DNA of 64,000 nt from Tyto alba. Taxonomy: Eukaryota; Chordata; Aves; Strigiformes; Tytonidae. Positions 11,561-23,790 of this stretch are shown here, in pieces. The stretch covers positions 2,385,243 to 2,449,242 of the forward strand of contig NW_024881279.1 of NCBI RefSeq assembly GCF_018691265.1. The letters run 5' to 3'. The notes below the pieces were generated by a model. The model was given only the letters and a program-made list of their open reading frames with translations, was not told the DNA's origin and searched no databases. Every line of letters starts with the position of its first letter. Position 1 is the first letter of the stretch. The translations under genes were made by a program, and so were the position numbers.

Positions 11561-11684
11561 GGTCTGGATTCCCTAGGTCTGAGAAGTGGAATGAGAAGCT
11601 TTCTGACTGGGGAATTTCTTTGTGCTTGATGATGATTTCAGAATTGTTCATGCTGATTTGTGCTTAGGTTCTCATCAGGGCAGA

Positions 11685-11702
11685 TTTTTTTTTTTTTTTT
11701 TT
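11685..11702. repeat. Poly-T run (18 T)
   Basis: An uninterrupted run of 18 T residues, followed by a few more T-rich bases. It forms the lysine-rich end of short minus-strand frames, which are therefore artefacts. Confidence 0.9.
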
Positions 11703-13873
11703 CCTTTTAAAAGAAGAGTTTGGGCTTCTGTCTGCCAATTCAGAATAAGGTGATTTCTCAGATCCATATGTCCTAACGCTTGCCTCTGGATTGCATTGTT
11801 TGTAACAGATAATTTTGTATAAGCAATTTAAAAGTGAAAAAGGCCAGCCTGAAAGCATTTTCCTTCAGGCCGAGCGTATATGTCGGCGATGCAGAGGAGC
11901 CATGCTGTTCCCGGTCGCTGCTCCCGCTTGCAGCCACGCTCGGTTTGTGTGCCTGTCGTGCTGTCTGTCCGTGTGGCACGTGGCTGTGGTGCCAGAAGTA
12001 ATTTTGGCTGGTTTTACCGTAGTGTTGCTCATCTGGAGTAGATCCAGTCAGCGCAGCCTCTGCTGAGGAACGTTTTGGAGTTGGGAGAGTCTCTGTAGCT
12101 GTTGTACTGCATTAGATTTTCTAATAATTTTAAGAAATTACTTCCAAGTACTTTTTGACTACACTTCTATCACGTAAATGGTTCCTTCCCATTTCTTTGC
12201 CGTGTGCATGGTTACGGCTTAATTGCGCTCTTGGAGATCACAGGTATGGGGTGTGCTGGAGGTGGCAGCGTGATTGTGATCTGCCCTGTTGCAGCAGGAG
12301 GACGTTCCACACAAAACCACCCCGTTTGTTGTGAGGCTGTTGGGCATGGCAGAAGTGGGGAGCAGGGTTTGTCTCTAAGAGAAGAGTAGTAACATGGTTG
12401 TAAAGACACTAGGAATTTGAATCATGAAGACTATAATTTGAATTATGAGCAAGGGACTATAGAATAACCTCATATAGAAAACAAGAAGAGGTGGAAAAGG
12501 TTCCAACTTCCAACAACTAGTCAAAGTTCTCAGAAGTAGTTGGATGAAGGGGATAAGGGAGCTGCCAGAGTTGAGTTGCCTTTAAGATCTATTCCTGGCT
12601 TTTGGAGAAAGGGCCACTGGCTGGCCAGCACTGACTCATCAGGTTAAAAGGTGGGGTGAGCTCATGGAGTGTAGGTGATTTGGTTTATCATGCAATGAGA
12701 CATGTGCTAAATATGCAAATCCCACAAAGGATGCCTCGGGCTTGAGGAAGTGCCAGCCGGAGCCCACAGGCCCCCCCGGCTCTGCCCGAGGTGCCCGCTG
12801 GGCTGCCACCAGCTGAGCAGCTTCTGCCCTTCGTTGAGTCTGTGGTGGATCCAAAATCCTCTTCTCGGGATTTGTCAAGGTAATGGTGGAGCTGCTGGTT
12901 CCTCATTAGCCCTGCCCACGTGTGACAGTCCTCACGCTCCCGAAGCCTGGCCGAGATTGGATTTTGTTCACCCTAGCTCTTCTCATTGCTTTGTGAGATG
13001 ACTCAGTATTTATAATAAATTATTAATGTTTGAAAATTGCTTTAAAGATTAGGAACTGATACTCATTTAAGACTTTTCACATTCGTAGGGAATCTTCAAG
13101 GCATGAAAATGAAGCCTTTTGGAGAAGGGTGTACGACAGGGCAGTGTAATTGAGATTCAGGCTGCACGCTTTTGTAAAGAGTTAGGTAAATAGTAAATAC
13201 CATTATTGTTATTCATTGATTTTTATAGCATTTTTATGGCATGCACTAAATTGTTGTAGGTTTAAAACTGAACATGGCTATTCATGGGAATAAGTTCACC
13301 AATCAGTAAAAATTTATCCAGTCCTAAAGTAAAAACATGTTCATTCAGAACAATTTGAATTTATGCAGAATGGCGGAAATTGGAATTTTACTGGGTTATA
13401 AGAGTTGATATGAGATCGATAATGACATAAGTAGTCTGCTTTTTGCTTTTGTTACATACTCAAATTGCTGTCTTTTCATTATTCACCTCTTACTTTGATT
13501 TTCCTAACAGTACAGTAGTCTTACAAACATCATAAACTTTACAAAAAAGAAAAGGCTAGGAATTACAATATTTATTTACATTATTGACATTCAAACCCCA
13601 ATCATTTTCAGTGCAGTGGTTTTTGCGTATGTAAATCTTTTTTAGCAACTTGTGAAGCCTTATGAGATGTTCTGTAGAAGCTTGATTGAAGTCTCAGCTG
13701 GAATAAAATATTTAGCAAAAGGATGTTTCCGTGGTCTTCAATTACTCTTTGATGAATCATCTTTGTTAACCTACTAGAAGACATCCTGTTTTATTCGAAG
13801 TCTGCTTGTAGTTTTTCCTTTTTGGCTTAGTATAATATATGTAAATTCATTTATTGTTGGATAAACCAATCTT
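11703..13873. other. Unique noncoding DNA
   Basis: Two moderately GC-rich portions (11860-12060 and 12740-12960) are embedded in AT-rich sequence. From about 13000 to 13870 the DNA is AT-rich, CpG-poor and without long open frames. No known repeat is recognised. Confidence 0.5.
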
Positions 13874-13920
13874 AAAAAAAAAAAAAAAAAAAAAAACAAA
13901 ACGAAAAACCCAAACAAAAA
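13874..13920. repeat. Poly-A run and A-rich tail (23 A)
   Basis: A run of 23 A at 13874-13896 continues as an A-rich stretch with scattered C and G to about 13920. No retroelement body is recognised directly upstream, so an origin as a retroposed tail is possible but unsupported. Confidence 0.85.
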
Positions 13921-14559
13921 CTTACTGCCAGTGATAGTTTTTTGTTCGCAGGAACAAAGGAAAGGAGTTTTGGTCATGCTGTCTCGGGGGAGCATGGTGA
14001 ACGGTGTGCTGGCGTTTTGCCGCTGCTCAGCGATGCTGCCGAGCACTGAGGCAGCTCCTGCCGAGAGCCCGGCCCCAGAGCAGGGGTGATACTGTCCTTA
14101 AAGTGGGCAGTAAAAAAGATACAGAGCATGTGGAAAGAGATCAATATTTGATTTCAAGTATTGCCAAATGGTGCAGTAAAGTTTAAGAGGTACATCTTAC
14201 TGTGAAGTTAAAATCACCAGGGGTGTAAGAAGTGTAATAAGGGATAAAATTTATGTAATTTCTATAATTATTTTTAAAGCAATGTATTTGCCCGGTCACA
14301 AAACTATTTTAACTGTGGTGACGTAAGGTCTAATTAATGAAATGACATTGAGAGAAGAGGTACAAATCTGCAAAGTATGCATTTTACTGCTGCTGATGTA
14401 ATTATGCTGCAGCAGTGGAACAACACACTTTAACCCTGACAATGCTGCTGTTTTCTGAACAGCAAGGTAGGAGACAGCAAAGCAAGACATGCTTGATCTG
14501 GAAATGATGACAAAGTTTGTGGACATTACTTAGTTAACCATGTCAGTGAGGATAAAAGC
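13921..14559. other. Unique noncoding DNA
   Basis: Mixed sequence leading into the old CR1 copy. A short GC-richer patch lies at 13985-14090. The last 100 bases before 14560 contain words like the CR1 coding end (gatgacaaagtttg), so the element may begin slightly earlier than annotated. Confidence 0.4.
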
Positions 14560-15105
14560 TGACCTCAAATAAATGCAGAAGGTCCTCCTAATGCCGAATG
14601 TCTAGGTGATGAAAGGACACATGAAATTTAGTGCAAATAAATGTAAAGTCAATGTAAAAGGGGGAAGAAATGCAGACTAACTTGCAGAAATACACTGATG
14701 TGATTTTGGCTGACTAGTTCCACTGAAGGACCAGATTTTAAGGCTACAGCAGGTAGTTTTGCAAAACTGTCAACTCAGTGCTCAGAGGTGCTCACAAAAC
14801 ATGCAGAGGATTAGGAGCAGGAAAAATAGAAAACGAAAAGATCATAGAAAACACGGTTATGCCATTGATGCATCTTGGTTACTTCTATAATAAATAAGAG
14901 TCTCTGGAAGTTAAAAAGGTATGGAGGAGTTTGAGGACAACAGTTATGTAATTTTTATTTATTTTTTTAAGGAGCAAGTGAATAGGTTAAGCCTTTTCCA
15001 CCTGGAAGAGCGATGACTGATGGGGAATAAAAGAATGGTCTATAAAATCATCAGTCCCACGGAGATGATTGATAGGAAACGAGTGTTTGCTGTAAAACTA
15101 AGAGT
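14560..15105 (+). mobile_element. Ancient CR1-type LINE fragment
   Basis: The order of words follows the end of the CR1 reverse-transcriptase region: a segment like 'tttagtgcaaataaatgtaaagt', then 'gttccactgaa', 'ctcagtgctcagag', and later 'ggtctataaaatcat'. In CR1-family elements the last of these belongs to the conserved motif about a viable locus on the way to the 3' end. Stops in all frames and internal gaps show it is long dead. The 3' tail with its short terminal repeat is missing. Divergence suggests an old subfamily; exact edges and subfamily need a repeat library. Confidence 0.7.
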
Positions 15106-15850
15106 TACCAAATAAATCAAGCGGCTCTGGGCAAGTGGCAGAGTGTTTTCAGAGCGTGCGCTACTGCTGCAGAGCCTCTTCCCAGAGGGGGGTCACGGAG
15201 GCTGAAGGCTGATGTGGATTCAAGAGGGGTCTGGGTGACTTGGTGGGAGGAAAACCCAAGGTCTGTGAGAGACAGACCCTCACCCTGGCTCACAGTCCCA
15301 GTGTCCATGCAGGTGACCCTGGGCTCGCCCAGCCTTGCCACCCTTCCCTGGGTCCCTGCAAAAAGCTCTGGGTGCTGCAGGGAGAGCGAGGGGGCTGGTG
15401 TCCCCAGCAAGGGCTGCTCCCGTGCTCTCACTGCGCGAGGTGCCAATGCAGATCTTTCGGATGCACAGCGGCTGGAGGGGTTTAGGGCAGCAGATGAGTC
15501 TTCTCCACGCTCTACCTCCTCTGCCCGGCGTTTAGCCCGGAGGTGCACCAGGTGTCCCAGGTGGAGAGAAACGTGACGCTGCGACGCAGCCAGGAATTTC
15601 GCCGACGTTCCTGGGTATTTCATAAAACGTCAGAGTCTATTCTGGCTATAAAATTCAGGGCTCCTTTGAGCTCAGCTTGGGGGAGGAATGGGATTTCAGA
15701 CAAGCGCTGCAAACTGCCCGGAGGAGAGCGGATGGGGTCGCGTCCCCGTGGGTCGCCGCAGCCGGTCCCCCCGCGCCTGCCGGCGATGCCACCAAGGGAT
15801 GGAGCCCAGCATGGTTTTAAAATCAAAACACGCCATGCACTTTACTAGGG
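15106..15850. other. GC-rich, CpG-containing noncoding stretch
   Basis: About 750 bp of GC-rich DNA with CpG clusters toward 15500-15790. Frames of 168 codons (15117-15623, minus) and 120 codons (15214-15576, plus) overlap on opposite strands, so they are best explained by stop-poor composition. No promoter element is clear. Confidence 0.45.
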
Positions 15851-16930
15851 CCTAAAACTTTCTAATTTCCAAGTAGCTGTTTAATTTATTTTCCTCTTAT
15901 TTTTTTTTTAGCTTTAAGAGGCATGAATCATTCAGTTCCATCTACCACAAGGGCTTTGCTCCTGGGTTTTGTTTCTGTGGATTTTTGCAGCAGTTACCTA
16001 CAGTGAGTGGGATGGTGTTACCGCTGTGTTAAGGGACAAGATGCTGGTAAGGGAAGCTGAGAAAACTGATTAATTTTGTGTTTGTAAACCACAGAAAGAA
16101 GTCCCACATATTGATGAGAATGATATTGTATGTACCAGCAGACTGAGATCAAGAGGTTTAAGAAAATGAGGTTTGAGATTGAGCGATATGTTGTAAATGG
16201 GTGCAGCAGTAGTGACGGTTGCCAGAACTTAGTTGCAATTTATTTCCTCTGGGTTTCTTGAATGTGCAGAAATATTAAACAAAACTAAAGGAAGTGGCAA
16301 TCCCTCTTATCTTCCTCTTCTAAATGTCTTCTCTTTGTGTTTCACCGGGGAAGGTTTATGTCGATACAGACTTGGATGGCTGTGTGTGTGCTGTGCCCCC
16401 AGCTCAGCATTGTGAACCATAGGGAGAAAAAGGATGAGGAACAAATATTCACATTTCTGATATATTGCCAAAAATAGAGGTTGATAATTTAATCTGCTGC
16501 CTAACAGCTTGATAGTCTAAAAAAAAAAATCCCACTTTTTTCCACATACAATCAGTAGAGTACACTGCCATGGATGTTGGTATTAAATATGATGGCTGGC
16601 ATTCAAACCTAGGTCAAATATCTCATTTTGCAGATTCAGTATTGTGATATCTCTAGTTATTTCTATGATTTGTGCAACCATCATAAACACTTCTGTCCAT
16701 GGAAACCTACAGAAGTTACACTAAGCCACTTACACACCTTTGAGTAAATTCATAGATATTTTTTTAAGCTGGAGCTTTCTGATGGAACACCAGATCCACT
16801 TACATGCTTCTTCTGGAAATATTTTGTCATCTCACACCTAAGATGCCACCACAACGTTGCCATCTGTGCATGTCTCCTAGTTAGAGCTGATCAAACCGTT
16901 TGCTGTCAAAAACATGCCATTGATCCTCTG
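15851..16930. other. AT-rich unique DNA
   Basis: AT-rich sequence with short homopolymers (T at about 15900, A at about 16520) and no recognisable exon, repeat or RNA gene. Confidence 0.5.
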
Positions 16931-18170
16931 AAGTTTACTGGTGAGCACCGGGGTGCTGCTTTCGGTCGCTGCTGTCTCTGCTTGATGACCAGTCACCTAA
17001 GCAACAGGTTTCATAGAGTTAGTGTGGAAACGTCTCTTTTTACACAAAATGGGACAGCGTGTAAACTGCATCTTGAAACAGCAGCGTTGGAAAGCGCAGT
17101 CCCTTCTGCAGAGGAGGAGGTACCTGCAGGGCTGCGACCCTGGGCTGCGCCTGGGACCAAGCCCCAATGCTGCATCCTCTGCCCAAATCAGAGTTCTGGA
17201 TGAGCAAACAAAGTTTTTCCAGACACAGGCACTTTTCTGCCTTAAAACGGAATAAAAATATGTTGCTGATTTTGTGCATTCGATCCTGCCTGTCCGCCCT
17301 TACATGGATTTCTTTACAATTTCTGGTCACGCAAGGAGCTGCATCATTTACAGGCAGGATTCACAGGAATGTGGTTCTGCTGCTAAGGAGCAGCTGGAGG
17401 ACACACTTAGATAAAACAATTCTCACAAGCTGCTTCATGTTATCATGAAGGTTTACAGATGGAGATAAATCCTTTCTGACCTATGTGACCCAGTTGGCAA
17501 GCAATGACAGGTTCCTGCTGAGCCTGGACCCAGGTTCTTTTAATATTTCTGAAACATGTGGAGCATCCCTCCCTCCTCGTGGATGTGACTAAGTACAAAG
17601 GGAATTTAATCTCCTTCTCTTGCAGCTCCAATCTCCTGGGGTCTGATTTTCTCGTTTTCTTTGCAGACCGTGTCTGCAGTCTCCCTGCAAAAGGGAAACT
17701 TTTCTGCTCACTGAAACTGCTCCTGAATTCACCCAATAATAAATCACTCAAACCTGTCTAAGGCTGGAAATCCTTATAGCTGTGACATAACATGCCACAA
17801 ATGCCTGGCCGTGAATGCAGGAGTGTTATTTCTCCCTGGGAGGGGTGGGGGTGTTAAAAAGGGTTATTCCGTGTTGCAACTTCCCAGTTTCCAGGTGCTG
17901 TTACCAGGGAAATGGTGTTTTCAGTGGCTGGGTGGACCAACCTGCGCCGAGTCTGCTGCAAGCCAGTCACTATTTTGGGGCAGCTCTTGGTTGTCCGTGG
18001 GCCTCCGAACCGCCCCTCAGCTCGGGCTCCTTCAGCCCAATCTTCATTTCAAACCAGAGGGGGATGCTGAAGGACTATACCAAGAATAACACCCGAGGAG
18101 GTTTTTGGCAGGTTGCTTTCCAGTCCAAATGTGTCCTCCTCATTCCTTACTGTTTGCTTTAATATAATGT
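16931..18170. other. Mixed unique DNA with scattered short frames
   Basis: Frames of 60-115 codons occur on both strands, overlapping each other. None shows a known domain, and none is bounded by a convincing acceptor and donor in phase. No repeat family is recognised. Confidence 0.45.
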
Positions 18171-18930
18171 GTTGTAGGAAACGAAGTCATTTACTCTTCA
18201 GTCTGTTCTGTGAAACCTGTGCAGGACACAGGACAGATTCCCTGAAGTCTCCCTACCTTGCCTGGTAACGTTTAAGAAGACTTTATTTTTTCTTTTCAGA
18301 GGTAGTCTTGTGATTTTATTTCCCTTTTCAGGGCCCCCAAACTGTATGTGCCTGACCTCATATTTCTATTATTGAGCGTTTATGGGATGCATAAAGACAT
18401 TCTACAAGAGACTGAATTAGAAAAGATGTTAACACATATATCACATATAACACCTATAACATTCTCCAAGCTGTGTGTTAAACTATTTAAGCAACTCTGC
18501 ATGGGTTTAGCTCTTCTTGGATAGTTACATTACTGAAAGAAAATAATAACAAAGAAATCATTGCATTCCATGAATGAGGAATCAGATGTCCCGGTACAGG
18601 AGCTGGGAGTTAAAGATAAACAAAAGAAACTTTGAAATGAAGCCATCCAACAGAATTAAGGCAAAAAAGGGGGTGAAAAAATGTTTTCACTTCAACAGCA
18701 TGTACGTTTTTTAGACTGATTTGAGAAAATTGAGTTCAATAGGCTCTTACAGACTCAGTAATTCAATACAGGCTGCTGCTATTGCTTGTTAAAAAACCTG
18801 AACAGAACTTGGGAGGGTGAGAAAGCAGGGAAGGGTGTGGAATAAATCCCTCTGTATATTTTACATATATATAAGCAAAAAAAGCTAGCTGCAGAGTAGC
18901 ATGGCTGTGAGAGCACTCTTAAAGAATCAG
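18171..18930. other. AT-rich unique DNA with a tiny 9-bp tandem
   Basis: AT-rich noncoding sequence. Three imperfect 9-bp units of the type cacatataa run at about 18433-18459, and a (TA)n word lies near 18868. Nothing else is seen. Confidence 0.5.
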
Positions 18931-20440
18931 TTAAGTAGCATATGCTTATAAAACTAATTCTTCATGTGCTGTTAGCCAGCACACAAGCCAGGGAGCGGTT
19001 CCAGCATTCACTGGTGCAGGCGGGTATGCAAACTAGAGACCAAAATTGTGCTTGCACAGTGGTGGAGGCACAGCATGCTTTTAGCACGCTGCAGTGTTTC
19101 AAACCTTCCTTTCTAAAACATTTATGTTCCCAGAAAAGCCAATAAATACCCTCGTGCTTGATCTTTACCAAATTACAGTCAAGGATGGATTCCGAGTGTT
19201 TTGCTGCTTGCAAACACTTTCACACAACTCTCACTTTAGTATTGCAGGGCTCTTAATGAAGCATAATAACCAAGTTCAAGCTTTTTGGGGAAGGCTTCTG
19301 TGGTCCTGTTCCCAGCCATAATTGACAGCCATTTGAAATGCGTGAGCTCAGTCAATGCCGCGATTCCATTTTTGAAGAAACTGTCCAAACAGGCTGTGGC
19401 AGAGTGCAGTTTCCTCATACATTGTATTACTGCTGTTCCCCGTCTTTGTACAATAACCGCTGAGCGCCGAGGCTTTGCTTCGGGTATGGCTCGGTGACAG
19501 ACTATACAAGGAGCTGTTTTGACAGCTTTGCAGCTGCCATTGGGCCCGTTCTGTGGTTAGGCTGCTGATGGGCTGTCTAGACAAGCACGCCTTCTAGGAA
19601 GCCATGTTCTTCTGGTTCATATTTGATTATGAGACAGGCTTTTTCATCTGTAATGTAAACATGCCTTGAAAAAAAAAAAAAAAAAATCTGCTGTGGCATT
19701 TCTTGTATAAAAGCCCCTTTTTTTGAAGGGATGATTCGATTCATATATTTCCATTCCCCACTACGGATATATTTTCAGCTTTCCCATTTGGGCATTAGGT
19801 TTCCTGAAAAAAAGGGTGAGGTGAAAATGCTGAGCCCCTCAGAAAGTGATCGTATTTAGCAAAGAGCCACAGCTGTGCAAATACGAGGCATCGCATGGAA
19901 CAAGTGAACTGGAATCCACTTAATACACCCAGCCTCAGGCTCTCCCCGAAGGGCAGGAACGGGGCTCGCCGCCCGGATCGCAGCCAACGTGGCCCATGGC
20001 ACAACGGTGGTATGGCCAGCTCTTGCCATTGCAAGGCTGAACATGGGGCTGGGTGTGAAAGGACTATTGCAGTAAGTAATTCCTCTGTCCAGCGTGAAAA
20101 AAACCCATGAATTCCCCTGTAACTGAAGCAGTGTGCCCCAACTGTGAGGAGAGAGGGCCCTGAATCAAGAGCTGAGGTTTGCTGAGGGGCTTCAGCGCTG
20201 GCTCCTTGTTGACTGCTGCTGGCTCATTCCTCTGCTCCGTGCTCACGCCCTCCTCACCCGTCCTTAGTGGGCACGAGGGGCCTTTCCAGGGGGCTGTGGG
20301 GGCCCATACGCTGCTCTGGGCCTGCTGTGGACAACGTTATCAGCTTCAAGTAGAGAGGGGACACAACGGGTCGCTTGAAAAGCGTAGCTTGGGAAGTCTC
20401 AGGGACTTCACAGGGCATTGGAGGTGACTCCTCGTCTTGG
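18931..20440. other. Mixed unique DNA
   Basis: A poly-A run of 18 lies at 19669-19686. A GC-richer part at 19900-20430 carries frames of up to 82 codons without support. No transposon or gene is recognised. Confidence 0.5.
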
Positions 20441-22369
20441 ATCCTTGCATTTCCCCTTACCTTGCTCTCATGTCTAAAGTAGAATTGAACCGAGAGGACA
20501 GGTCAGACCCATCAACGAGGTTTTGTATTGTCCCAGAAGAAAGTAGACATGAAAGCTAAGTCTTCCCCTTCTACCTCGCACCAAGCTCCTGTGAATGACC
20601 CACGTTAGGAACCTCCAGAAACACGAGTGTGCACAAACACTGGCACGAGTGGCTCTGCTCCCCTCTGCAAACCCTGTGTGCCAATGTTGTGTGCCCCCAG
20701 GCTGGCAGCCAGCTCAGGGGGAATGTTTCTGCTCACTGAAAGGGGACCAGACCCCTGGATAAGCTCAACAGCTTCTCTCCATTCAGGGTTTGAAATAGCG
20801 TAAGTCGGATGCATCATCTAGAACTAAATAAACAAGAGATTTTCATTTCTAAATGGGCTGTCTTCCAAGCATGTTTTAGTTTGGGGAAAAATCTGTTCTC
20901 TGCGGCTTTTCTGAAGACTTTCTCTGCTCTTCTGTTGACCATCCTACTTTTGTTTGTGAAAGTAGTATGGTGTTGAATTTCATATGTTACTGAATTGTTC
21001 TGAGCATGTCTTAGCCCTAAGAGAACATATGGTAATAGTATAAGATCAGAGCCAAGAAAAACACAAAAATTCTCTAAGTGTCAAGAGGGAGACAACACTC
21101 ACCTTGCTGTGTTTTAAGGAGAGAAAGAGACTTTCCCATTCCTGTCCAGCACCAGCATAATCCTGTCCCTAGATTGGATCTGCAGTACAGTATATCACAG
21201 ACTTCAGTGAGCTTCCCTTTGTTTATCCAACCTAGAATATAAAAAGAAATTCTGTGAGATAGCTATAAATCCAAACATAAATAGTTTTGTTGAACAATAA
21301 AAAGGAATTAAGGTTATGAAAGATCAAAACTTAAAATTAGAAAAAGTCTGCTGTATCACTGAAAGACAAGAAGCTATTTTGTTAGCTTTGTAACATACAA
21401 CTCAGAAATTGGAATGAGGATTGAAATGCAGCACAAAGCAAAACCAGTGCAGATGTTTTTCATAAAAGTAACATTTAGTTATTGAGTTGCTATATCTTAT
21501 TTGAAAGGTCTTTTAAAATATTTGTTATCTAGTCCTACCTGTAAAACTGAGTGTTGTCATTAAGCGTGTCTAAATATTTGTTCTGTTAGACTACCCTGTG
21601 CTTCTGTCAACAAAAAACAGAAATAAAAATTATTTATTTCTTGCTCATTTGATAGCAGGCTTGCTCCCTCGTGATGTGGTAGATTTTGGATGACTAGCAA
21701 GGGGACTGGGTCCTACAGAGCTTAGTGGAAAACCCTGGCTTTAGATCAGTTGTTTTCATTTTTTCTCCTAGTGGAAGCGTGGACCTCTTTGTTGTGAATT
21801 TAGGACCACTGTAAATAGTTTTGCTATCTTTAGTTACCTTTCCTGATCCCCTGCAGAGTAGCTCCTGAGTCAAAAAAAGGTTCACAGATGACAGCTATAA
21901 AGCCGTAGGTGTTCTGGGCGATTCTGAAGAATGCAGTAGAACTTTGTATGCCTTTGATAAAACAGTGAACTCTATTAAATTTATATGACTTTTAAATAAA
22001 CTTCTGTGGAAAGCTATTAGTTAAGTATATAAAATTTTATAAGACTTTCTTGCAAGAGCTGCTCCAAGGGGCAGCAGTCTGGAGGAGACGTTGTTGGCAG
22101 GAGCAGGAGGGTGCCAGCACCGCGGTTCGAGGGGTGCGTGCGCTGCAGCTCCTCCTTCAGCCCAAAGTACCAGCCCAGCCTAGTTCAGTTTATCTATTCC
22201 TGGCCGTTTTCAATGAAGGATTTAACCCCCCAAATAATAATAATAGGAAATCAAACCATTTTGCATCAGCAGGGCAAGGAAAGGAAGCGTGCCATGTTCT
22301 GTCAACAGCAGCGACGCTCTGTGTAGAGAAATTAACTCCCAAAGTGTACTTGCCCTTTGTATCTGATTT
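20441..22369. other. Mostly AT-rich unique DNA
   Basis: AT-rich noncoding sequence with a short GC-richer insert at about 22060-22180 that opens a 115-codon frame (22050-22397). That frame has no recognisable domain. No exon or repeat is called. Confidence 0.5.
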
Positions 22370-23233
22370 TAATCCCATGTATTTCTATCAGTTTTAATAA
22401 GTAGATTTATATTGGACACCAAATGTTAAAATTACCTAAACTTGAAACGCCTGCCTATGAAATGAGTCAGAATGGATTCTCTGTGGAAGTTACTGCAGTG
22501 CCAATAAGGATTAATTAAAACTCAAATGTTCTTCATTGTGTGTTAATTGAGGAATTGTTATTCAGTCAACCTTCTTGATTTTTCTCTGTGTTAAATAATC
22601 ATGGAAGTATTTCACCTAGTCTCACTGTTTATTTAACCAATTAATTAAGGGAAGGGATATTCTGCATTTATTAGTATTTTAATTGGAGAATTTTATTCCC
22701 CGTGGCCTAAGCATCTACATATGTTCAGGTTTTGTGTTTAGCTTTTTTATCTTTTAAATGACCAATGTTCCTGATTGTACACACTACGGACTACAAAAAA
22801 AATCTTTCAAGTACTCTGTACAAGTGAACTTCATTAGAGCTTGAAAATCAAGGGCCAGCTTTAATCTCAGCTGTGCTCATGTAAGTCTAAAGTAATTCCC
22901 CACTATAATCATGGATTCACTTTGAGTTGATACTGGCACTGAGTTGAGAATCTGGCCTCTGTGATTTAAATGATTAGAGTGTATGTTGTATAATGACATT
23001 TAACAGTTGCCAGTTCAAAACATTATTTTTAATGGTTACTGATTTATAAAAGTTCACTTTATAACACATTCACAGTTTAGCAAGTGCCACAAAACTTGAA
23101 TCTCCATAAAGAGAGAGACCTCTTGTAGGCAAACCATGAGAAAACTCTCACTTTGTAAAGACAAAATTCCCATGTATTTTGGTGTGCATGACTTTTTTTC
23201 CTATGTGACCATACTCTAGATGACATTATTAAT
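22370..23233. promoter_or_regulatory. AT-rich block with repeated TTAATT words
   Basis: Homeodomain-type words cluster at 22505-22690: ggattaattaaaactc, gtgttaattgagg, ccaattaattaaggg and gtattttaattgg. CpG is practically absent and no open frame reaches 60 codons. This resembles a conserved noncoding regulatory element; function and conservation are inferred. Confidence 0.25.
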
Positions 23234-23383
23234 GTGCCCCATCCCTGGAAACATTCAGGGTCAAGTCGGATGGGGCTTTCAGTGACCTTGCCTAGTGGAA
23301 GGTGTCCCTGCCCATGGCGGGGGGGGGTTGGACTAGATGAGCTTTAAGGTCCCTCCCCACCCAAACCAGCCTGTGATTCTGCG
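23234..23383 (+). mobile_element. CR1 LINE 3' tail fragment (avian type)
   Basis: The 3' end of a CR1 element is readily recognised: gtgccccatccctgg, a degenerate 'caagtcggatggggcttt' segment, ggtgtccctgcccatgg, a 9-G run at 23319-23327, then ggactagatga and ggtccct...cccaaacca, ending in the terminal tgattctg word. Only about 150 bp survive, the usual 5'-truncated form. It is much less diverged than the copies at 14.6 and 60.9 kb, so it inserted more recently. It is the strongest evidence that the window is avian. Confidence 0.93.
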
Positions 23384-23394
23384 TCGTTAAAAAG

Positions 23395-23790
23395 AATCCA
23401 AACTTGTGGGTTCCTGCACTGCACAGGCAGGTGGGCACGCGGTTGTATGTGCTCTTCCCGCAGCTTGTCGTAAGGCCACACTGCAAAAAGAATAATCCAG
23501 GTAAGGATGCAGAGGTCAGACCCAGCTCTTGCGGGTCCTCCGACGTCCACCCTCCTGGTGCGTCTGCGCGATCCCGATTGCTTTCCCCTGGCGCGGATGC
23601 CCGCTGGCTCCCCAGCGCCCGCGCGTGCAAACCCCGTGACCCGAGGTAAGGCTGGAACGCGAATGAGATGAGCAAAGCGTTGACTCACGGGGCTCCTGCA
23701 TCTCGTGTGGGATCCCCTGGAAGCCTCCCTTGAGCTGCCGGGGCACCGCGCTCCCGGCCGGGGCAACGGGAAGGACCTGCTGGGTCTCTG
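23395..23790. promoter_or_regulatory. CpG-rich block with two splice-donor-like sites
   Basis: From about 23520 to 23770 I count roughly 28 CpG in 250 bp, near or above the number expected from base composition. Two good plus-strand donor sequences are present: CCAG|GTAAGG with gt at 23501, and CGAG|GTAAGG with gt at 23646. A CpG island overlapping first-exon donors is a common promoter layout in vertebrates. There is no TATA box, and a recognisable coding start is missing. The minus strand is open for 162 codons (23344-23832) but runs into the CR1 tail, so that frame is fortuitous. Confidence 0.35.

Noticed and set aside
18372..18395. Words like a MIR SINE core (attgagcgttta)
   Set aside because: Only a dozen bases fit, with no supporting flanks.
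19151..19171. Sequence recalling the miR-218 mature region (gtgcttgatct)
   Set aside because: Matches only about 11 bases and then departs; no complementary arm nearby.
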